This document shows positions 16,577 through 20,044 of a DNA stretch of 20,044 nucleotides, in pieces. The stretch covers positions 1 through 20,044 of the forward strand of contig SEYY01007154.1 of the NCBI GenBank assembly GCA_009176605.1, in the 5' to 3' direction. The notes beneath the pieces are model-generated. The model had not been told where the DNA came from. It saw only the letters and a list, made by a program, of their open reading frames with translations, and did not search any database. Positions within the stretch are counted from its first letter, which is position 1. Every line of letters starts with the position of its first letter. The stretch comes from Armadillidium nasatum (taxonomy: Eukaryota > Arthropoda > Malacostraca > Isopoda > Armadillidiidae). The position numbers and the translations under genes were made by a program.

Positions 16577-16632
16577 AAAGGATATGAGCAGTATATTTAA
16601 AATTTTTAAATATAATTTTTTCCTTTTTACTT
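16571..16632. terminator. Hairpin between convergent genes
   Basis: AAGTAAAAAGG (16571-16581) and its exact inverse CCTTTTTACTT (16622-16632) enclose a second inverted pair, TATATTTA / TAAATATA. The outer arms include the stop codons of both converging genes (16574-16576 and 16627-16629). It may mark 3' ends of both transcripts; this role is inferred. Confidence 0.6.
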
Positions 16633-17201
16633 AAAATTCAGTAAATATTTTACTAAGGATATATAACCGATCAAGGTTTTTAAATGATTTTCAAATTCTT
16701 CAATATTTTCTTTATTGAAAAATTTTACATCTAGGAGTTCTTTAATTCTATCTGTATCTGCGTTAATGAAACAAAGGTTTTGTTGTTCCCCATTTCTACA
16801 TCTTTGGAGTTCTTTAATTCTATCAGTATCTACATTTACTTTATGTTTATTACTTTTTTCACGACAGTAGGGTTGCATCCTACTAACTTCTTTTTTGATT
16901 TCTTTAAACCTATCTTCGGAAAATTTAGGTTCTGTGGAGTCCATCTCATCTGAATCATCATCTGAATCATCATCTGAATCATCAATCTCTGAATCATCAT
17001 CATTTTCAAAATTTAGTCCTTTAATCTTTTTATCAGCTAGCTTAATTATTCCTTTTTGAATATCTATATAGTCATAATTCTAAAAAGATCTTTTAATTCT
17101 TCGATATTATTACTTGTAAAGGTTTCTAAATCTAAGAGTTCTTTAATTCTATCTGTATATTCCTCATTAATTTTTGAGAGCAGATTTTGTAAAGCGTTCA
17201 T
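16627..17201 (-). pseudogene. Acidic repeat protein, one 1-base break
   Basis: Not recognised. Start ATG at 17199-17201 follows the shared promoter motif. The first 45 codons include EEYTDRIKELLDLETF and NNIEELKDLF. The frame then ends early at a break near 17081-17087 (T5 run), beyond which the next frame has a DDSDDDSDDDSD acidic tract (about 16946-17010) and open sequence to TAA at 16627. The phrase TDRIKEL occurs three times (near 17140, 16815 and 16745), and NIEE..N/K..L follows the first and last, so the protein contains repeated units. Length is 575 bases; one added base gives 191 codons plus stop. Confidence 0.65.
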
Positions 17202-17220
17202 TTATTATAGAGAAAAAAAG
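17202..17220 (-). promoter_or_regulatory. Start-proximal promoter-like motif
   Basis: Minus-strand sequence TTTTTTTCTCTATAATAA directly before ATG. Nearly identical to the motif before the fibre-like gene. The TAAATG form resembles poxvirus late promoters, and the TCTA core resembles that reported for mavirus/CroV late genes. Confidence 0.65.
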
Positions 17221-17221
17221 T

Positions 17222-17524
17222 TTATGAAAAATTAATTTGATGATAATCTCCACCAATATATTGCATTTTAATATCGCTTTCATTGAAAAATTTAATTTGC
17301 TCATCATCCAAGAGATTCACATACCTTCTTGGAAGGAACACATTAGTTACTTCATCCTCTCCTATACGTAAAATTGCAAACATTGCGGGACCATATTTTG
17401 TATTTATTTTTCTAAGTTCAATAACTTTGTAAGTCACTTCTTTAATTAAATCAGATAATTTTGTGGTTTGCACGTAATCAGTTGAATAGTTCAATAATTT
17501 TAATAGTTCTGATTTGTTTTCCAT
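17222..17524 (-). CDS. Small conserved viral protein, possible OB-fold type
   Basis: An intact 100-residue protein. Residues 23-30 (LSDLIKEV), 32-47 (YKVIELRKINTKYGPA) and 61-69 (NVFLPRRYV) form the recognisable pattern: a short beta-rich domain with an NTKYGP turn followed by VFLPRRY. I recall similar short proteins encoded by invertebrate mobile or viral elements, where a nucleic-acid-binding OB-like role seems plausible, but this is not established here. Start at 17522-17524 is supported by the motif at 17525-17547. The gene lies 21 bases upstream of the acidic repeat gene, so its stop nearly touches that gene's promoter motif. Confidence 0.75.
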   Translation of the reverse strand: MENKSELLKLLNYSTDYVQTTKLSDLIKEVTYKVIELRKINTKYGPAMFAILRIGEDEVTNVFLPRRYVNLLDDEQIKFFNESDIKMQYIGGDYHQINFS

Positions 17525-17547
17525 CTATTTATTATAGAAAAAAAAAG
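17525..17547 (-). promoter_or_regulatory. Start-proximal promoter-like motif
   Basis: Minus-strand T9, then CTATAATAAATAG before ATG. Same T-tract + TCTATAATAAAT core as at 17202 and 18803, with three extra bases before the start. Confidence 0.6.
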
Positions 17548-17553
17548 TTTCGT

Positions 17554-18802
17554 TTAAAAGATATTATCTCCAAATGTTCTTCTAATTTCAGCATCAAAGT
17601 CATTAAAGTTATCAAAGTTATTAAAGTCATTAAAGTTATCAAAGTTATCAAAGTTATTAAAGTCATCGCTAATTATAATATTTTTGATATCTATATTTTC
17701 TTCAATATATTACCATGATTCTCTTTGAGAACAAGTTCATGCTCATTTTTTTCTTTTCCCATATCACCATCATTAAGTTTTTTATTATCCTTTTCTTCTT
17801 CTTCCTCCATTCCAAAGTCATCGCTAATTTTAGTATTTTTTATATCTATATTTTCTTCAATATCACTCTTACTCCTTTCTGGAGGATCAATTTCATAAAC
17901 ATTTTTATCATCTTTATTATCACTTTCATCAAATTCAACTTCTTCATCTCTCAACATATTTTCTTCGGAATTCTTTCCTAAATTGTATTTTAGAAACGTT
18001 TGAATAGTATGCATAGATTTTTCATTAGTTGTATCACTTGCAGCTTGAAAATTTATAATATCACCTTCGTTAAGATGTATGTTTCTTATTCTATTAATTG
18101 TATAGTAATCATCTTTATATTTATCTATATCTAAATCTTTAAATTCATCTCCATTAATAAATAATTTTACCGAAATATATTGATCAATATCTTGAGAAGT
18201 TAATGTAATTGTATCTATAATTCCTTTATACGGCATAACATAACCCGTTTTTTTCGAAGATGGTCCTTTCATCCCTAAAACGAAGGGAAACTTCCCAGCT
18301 TCTAGTTTCGAATTAGTTTGAAAAATGATTGTTTCATAAGCACATATTTGTAAATTATTATTCCTATTTTTATCTAACGTTGAAATCTGTTTATTAATCG
18401 TTGCTAAAGCGCTCTCGAAACCTTCTTTAGTCAAAACGCTGTTATGTATATCGAAGAGTTGAGATTTCATTTCTTCAACAAATTTTTTAATATGATCATC
18501 TTCAGATTGTAATTCAGTTATTGATTTATCATATTTCCTGTTCGTCTTAACGTTTCATCAACCTTACTTCTTATTTCCTTTACTAAATTATCAGTATAAA
18601 TTTTTGTAGCAACATCGTTTTTCTCTTGAGGAAAAGCTACATTTGCTAGCCTTTTATCTTCAATATCAAAATTGCCTTCTTCATCTAAATATTTAAATCC
18701 AATTCCAAACAATCCTTGTGGTCCTGGTGGTCCTGGCGGACCTCGAAATCCTCGAGGACCTTGTACGCTTTCAGGTCCGCTTCCAAAGATGTTAACACTC
18801 AT
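17554..18802 (-). pseudogene. Fibre-like protein with collagen stalk, two 1-base breaks
   Basis: The start (18800-18802) follows a TAAATG promoter motif. Residues 15-35 are seven Gly-X-Y triplets (GPRGFRGPPGPPGPQG...), then a phage-fibre-like phrase (FDIEDKRLANVAFP, DVATKIYTDNLV) and a likely coiled coil. A break near 18540 ends this frame after 94 codons. The next frame continues (LQSEDDHIKKFVEEM) into a beta-rich region (GYVMPYKGIIDTITL, INGDEFKDLD, NEGDIINFQA) that may be a trimeric head, then an acidic tail. A second break near 17706 is followed by repeated NF/DF-rich sequence to TAA at 17554-17556. The 1249 bases plus two give 416 codons and a stop. Likely a surface attachment or structural protein; trimer formation is inferred. 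Confidence 0.7.
17575..17670. repeat. AAAGTYATY tandem repeat coding NF/DF tail
   Basis: About ten 9-bp units alternating AAAGTTATC and AAAGTCATT or AAAGTTATT. On the minus strand they encode alternating Phe-Asn/Asp pairs in the extreme C-terminus of the fibre-like gene. Confidence 0.8.
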
Positions 18803-19203
18803 TTATTATAGAGAAAAAAAAGAATAGAATGGAAATTTATATTTAATACAGTTAATGCATAAAGAACTGTTAGACATAAATGACCACAAATCACATCGTT
18901 AAATTTCTGTATTTGATATGTTGAATAGACAATATCGCATTGAACATAATTTTCAAATTCTTTTGGAGGTTCAACACCGAATGAATCGAAATAATAGCAT
19001 AAATTATTACATTTCTTAAACCAACACGTCCAATGAGTTCCTGAACCTTTAATTGAATCTAAATTTAAGATCCCACATTCCTTTTTATTAGATTTTTTTG
19101 GAAGAGCATCTCTCATATAAATTCCTTTAAAGTTTGGAATTTTAAGTTCATTAACATAACTCATAAGATCATATTGACTCAATGCTTTCATCGGAATATT
19201 CAT
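18799..19203 (-). CDS. Adenain-like cysteine protease
   Basis: An intact 134-residue protein of the adenovirus/Polinton protease type (clan CE, C5-like), which matures virion proteins by cleavage. His57 is in GTHW, Asp73 in YYFDSFG, Gln99 lies seven residues before Cys106, and the nucleophile is in ICGHLCL: the family order and spacing of His, Asp/Glu, Gln and Cys. The start ATG overlaps the stop of the pVI-like gene as ATGA, and no promoter motif precedes it, so it is probably translated from the same message. Its own stop overlaps the fibre gene start as ATGA; the last ten or so residues (HSILFFLYNK) are encoded by the next gene's promoter motif. The length is short compared with adenovirus (about 200 residues) but in the Polinton range. 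Confidence 0.88.
   Translation of the reverse strand: MNIPMKALSQYDLMSYVNELKIPNFKGIYMRDALPKKSNKKECGILNLDSIKGSGTHWTCWFKKCNNLCYYFDSFGVEPPKEFENYVQCDIVYSTYQIQKFNDVICGHLCLTVLYALTVLNINFHSILFFLYNK
18803..18822 (-). promoter_or_regulatory. Start-proximal promoter-like motif (fibre gene)
   Basis: Minus-strand TTTTTTTTCTCTATAATAA directly before ATG, lying inside the 3' end of the protease gene. Best match to the 17202 motif. Confidence 0.7.
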
Positions 19204-19658
19204 CTTTTGTATGGTTTTAAAAACATCCCCTCGCCAGTTTTTCGTTGACGAGGGGCTGGTTTTAAAAAAAGACCTTTCCCTTTTTCCATTTGAATATTAT
19301 GCCTTCTAGTTTCTTCTAATTGTTTATCTATTGCTTTCTTTTCATTAACAGTCTTTGCAATGGCACTAGCTCCACCAGCAAGAGAACCGATCGCAGTTGC
19401 AGCCGCTAATAACGTTGGAAGTGTTATTAAAAATCCTCCATGTTTTGCTAAAGCTGTTACTTGTGATATACTTAATTTTAAATTAAATGGTATATTCTTT
19501 AAAAATTTATCTTTTTGAGTTTGAGTTAAGAGAAGAGATATATTACCTTTTTGCTTTGGATTAATTCTAAATGATATAGAAGATTTTTTATTTATTGCAT
19601 TTTTTAACTTCTTTACCTGATTAGGTGTAAGGTATACTTTCATATCCATGTACGTCAT
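19200..19658 (-). CDS. pVI/pX-like small virion protein
   Basis: An intact 152-residue basic protein. The N-terminal half has three imperfect units of the form L(T/S)xxQxxxLxK (LTPNQVKKLKN at 10-20, LTQTQKDKFLKN at 44-55, LSISQVTALAKHG at 62-74). A Gly/Ala-rich hydrophobic segment follows (GGFLITLPTLLAAATAIG, about 74-91, then GGASAI), then a charged helix (VNEKKAIDKQLEETRRH) and two copies of GxG(L/M)FLKP at the C-terminus. The layout resembles membrane-lytic minor capsid proteins of adenovirus-like and Polinton-like viruses; GxG sites could be cut by the protease encoded next. The first Met is chosen because TAAATG precedes it. Assignment is by architecture and memory of similar proteins. 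Confidence 0.78.
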   Translation of the reverse strand: MTYMDMKVYLTPNQVKKLKNAINKKSSISFRINPKQKGNISLLLTQTQKDKFLKNIPFNLKLSISQVTALAKHGGFLITLPTLLAAATAIGSLAGGASAIAKTVNEKKAIDKQLEETRRHNIQMEKGKGLFLKPAPRQRKTGEGMFLKPYKR

Positions 19659-19676
19659 TTATTTAAAGAGAAAAAG
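19659..19676 (-). promoter_or_regulatory. Start-proximal promoter-like motif (pVI-like gene)
   Basis: Minus-strand CTTTTTCTCTTTAAATAA before ATG: the T-tract and CTCT are kept, with TTTAAA replacing TATA. Confidence 0.6.
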
Positions 19677-19735
19677 TTATTATATATAAATTTTATATAA
19701 TTTTTTTAATTTTAAATTTTTCATATTTTTTCATT

Positions 19736-19879
19736 TCATTTGTTATTAGAGGTAAATTGAGTTTTTATTCTTCCGCATTCTGAGCATATGCCTCTAAGCA
19801 TGCTACTTTTAGAAGTTGTAACCTTTTGAACATTTTCAGTGTTTGTTATCTTTCTACAGTGAATACAATAATATCTCAT
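19736..19879 (-). CDS. CxxC zinc-ribbon mini-protein (DUF5679-like)
   Basis: A 47-residue protein starting at 19877-19879 (ATG) and ending TGA at 19736-19738. Cys5-x2-Cys8 and Cys32-x2-Cys35 (YCIHCRK ... ICSECG) can bind one zinc. The pattern, two CxxC knuckles with a final Cys-Gly and a C-terminal aromatic (QF), matches small single-domain proteins found in large DNA viruses, phages and Polinton-like elements (DUF5679-type). The molecular role is unknown; nucleic-acid or protein binding is usual for zinc ribbons. Its ATG directly abuts the TAA of the gene upstream. Confidence 0.78.
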   Translation of the reverse strand: MRYYCIHCRKITNTENVQKVTTSKSSMLRGICSECGRIKTQFTSNNK

Positions 19880-19898
19880 TTATTTAAGAGAAAAAAAA
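19880..19898 (-). promoter_or_regulatory. Start-proximal promoter-like motif (zinc-ribbon gene)
   Basis: Minus-strand TTTTTTTTCTCTTAAATAA directly before ATG. It doubles as coding sequence for the last residues (FFSLK, stop) of the upstream gene. Confidence 0.65.
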
Positions 19899-20044
19899 TA
19901 ATAAACGATATTCATTTTATTTCCATCGGATTCTAATTTTAAAATTCTTTCTGATAATACTAATGCATAAGCCTTTGTAGGTTTTGATATATCTTTTGAA
20001 AAGCCGCTGTTATTTTAATATCTGTAACTGAATTTTTTAATTTT
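19880..20044 (-). pseudogene. C-terminal part of an edge-truncated viral gene, one 1-base break
   Basis: The gene runs in from the right edge and ends with TAA at 19880-19882. The final 41 codons (KPTKAYALVLSERILKLESD, then NIVYYFF) are open and look like real coding sequence. Upstream of about 20003 this frame meets a TAA, while an adjacent frame (NSVTDIKITAAF) is open to the edge. The switch falls at the T4 run at 19999-20002 and corresponds to one missing base. The family is not recognised. Being first in the visible leftward cluster, it may be another virion protein. Confidence 0.55.

Larger units (their letters stand above)
15812..20044. mobile_element. Polinton/adintovirus-like integrated element, left part
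   Basis: The segment differs sharply from the LINE/microsatellite DNA to its left. It is compact and AT-rich, with overlapping or closely spaced genes, shared start motifs and virion-type proteins: an adenain-like protease, a pVI/pX-like protein, a fibre-like collagen protein and a zinc-ribbon protein. An AG start and a complex palindromic terminus fit Polinton-like elements, whose ends begin AG. PolB, integrase, packaging ATPase and the major capsid gene are not in the window and would be expected to the right. Assignment rests on the protease plus gene style; an adintovirus, Polinton or other adenain-bearing virus are all possible. Confidence 0.75.

Noticed and set aside
17050-17100. Programmed -1 ribosomal frameshift in the acidic repeat gene
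   Set aside because: No proper slippery heptamer is in frame, and a -1 slip at the T-run would meet TAG at once. A missing base explains it better.
16733-17160. CRISPR-like array (three spaced repeats)
   Set aside because: The repeats are in-frame protein-coding units with irregular spacing in a eukaryotic viral gene; no cas genes are present.
18700-18802. Host collagen exon
   Set aside because: Only seven Gly-X-Y triplets, no splice signals, a viral-type promoter directly before the ATG and overlap with the protease gene.

Overview
This is eukaryotic DNA, most likely from an invertebrate. It consists of mobile elements and microsatellites and, at the right end, the left part of a DNA-virus-like integrated element. 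I see no ordinary host gene. The retrotransposon proteins resemble jockey/CR1-type LINE proteins that I associate with arthropods, particularly decapod crustaceans; that host assignment is from memory and weak. About 1.7 kb is (AT)n in a dozen arrays.

Layout. 1-806: 3' half of a LINE (copy 1, + strand), then an (AT)n array split by a 293-bp hAT-like MITE (1065-1357) full of GATACC hexamers. 1539-1719: a large imperfect palindrome made of two tRNA-like units head to head. 1875-3433: LINE copy 2 (- strand), with a readable RT domain. 3840-6787: LINE copy 3 (+ strand, a different family, endonuclease plus RT, several breaks). 7613-9736: LINE copy 4 (- strand, internally deleted). 9956-10145: a small hAT-type MITE with an intact 8-bp target duplication. 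10430-11400: a decayed mariner transposase. 11603 to about 13690: the most degenerate LINE, copy 5 (- strand). 13690-15812: simple repeats and AT-rich sequence with no gene. The 3' ends of all five LINE copies, and the truncated 5' ends of copies 2 and 4, lie directly against (AT)n.

15812-20044 is different. It is compact, AT-rich and gene-dense, and looks like one end of a Polinton/Maverick- or adintovirus-like element; the other end is outside the window. It starts with AGTAGTATG and a nested hairpin carrying CGCTCGCT repeats. One rightward gene follows, then a convergent hairpin, then a leftward gene cluster. Reading right to left, in transcription order, the cluster encodes: an edge-truncated protein, a CxxC zinc-ribbon protein, a small membrane-active-like (pVI/pX-like) virion protein, an adenain-type cysteine protease, a collagen-stalk fibre-like protein, a small conserved protein of unknown role, and an acidic repeat protein. 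Five of the leftward starts follow a shared upstream motif, T-tract + CTCT(A/T)-rich + TAAATG. The protease start lacks the motif and overlaps the upstream stop as ATGA, so these two proteins probably share a message.

Four viral reading frames are broken at six points. Every break has the same sense (one base missing), several are in or beside short homopolymers, and corrected lengths come out as whole codons. That could be recent decay or uncorrected sequencing deletions. The intact protease, pVI-like, zinc-ribbon and 100-aa genes argue that the element is young.
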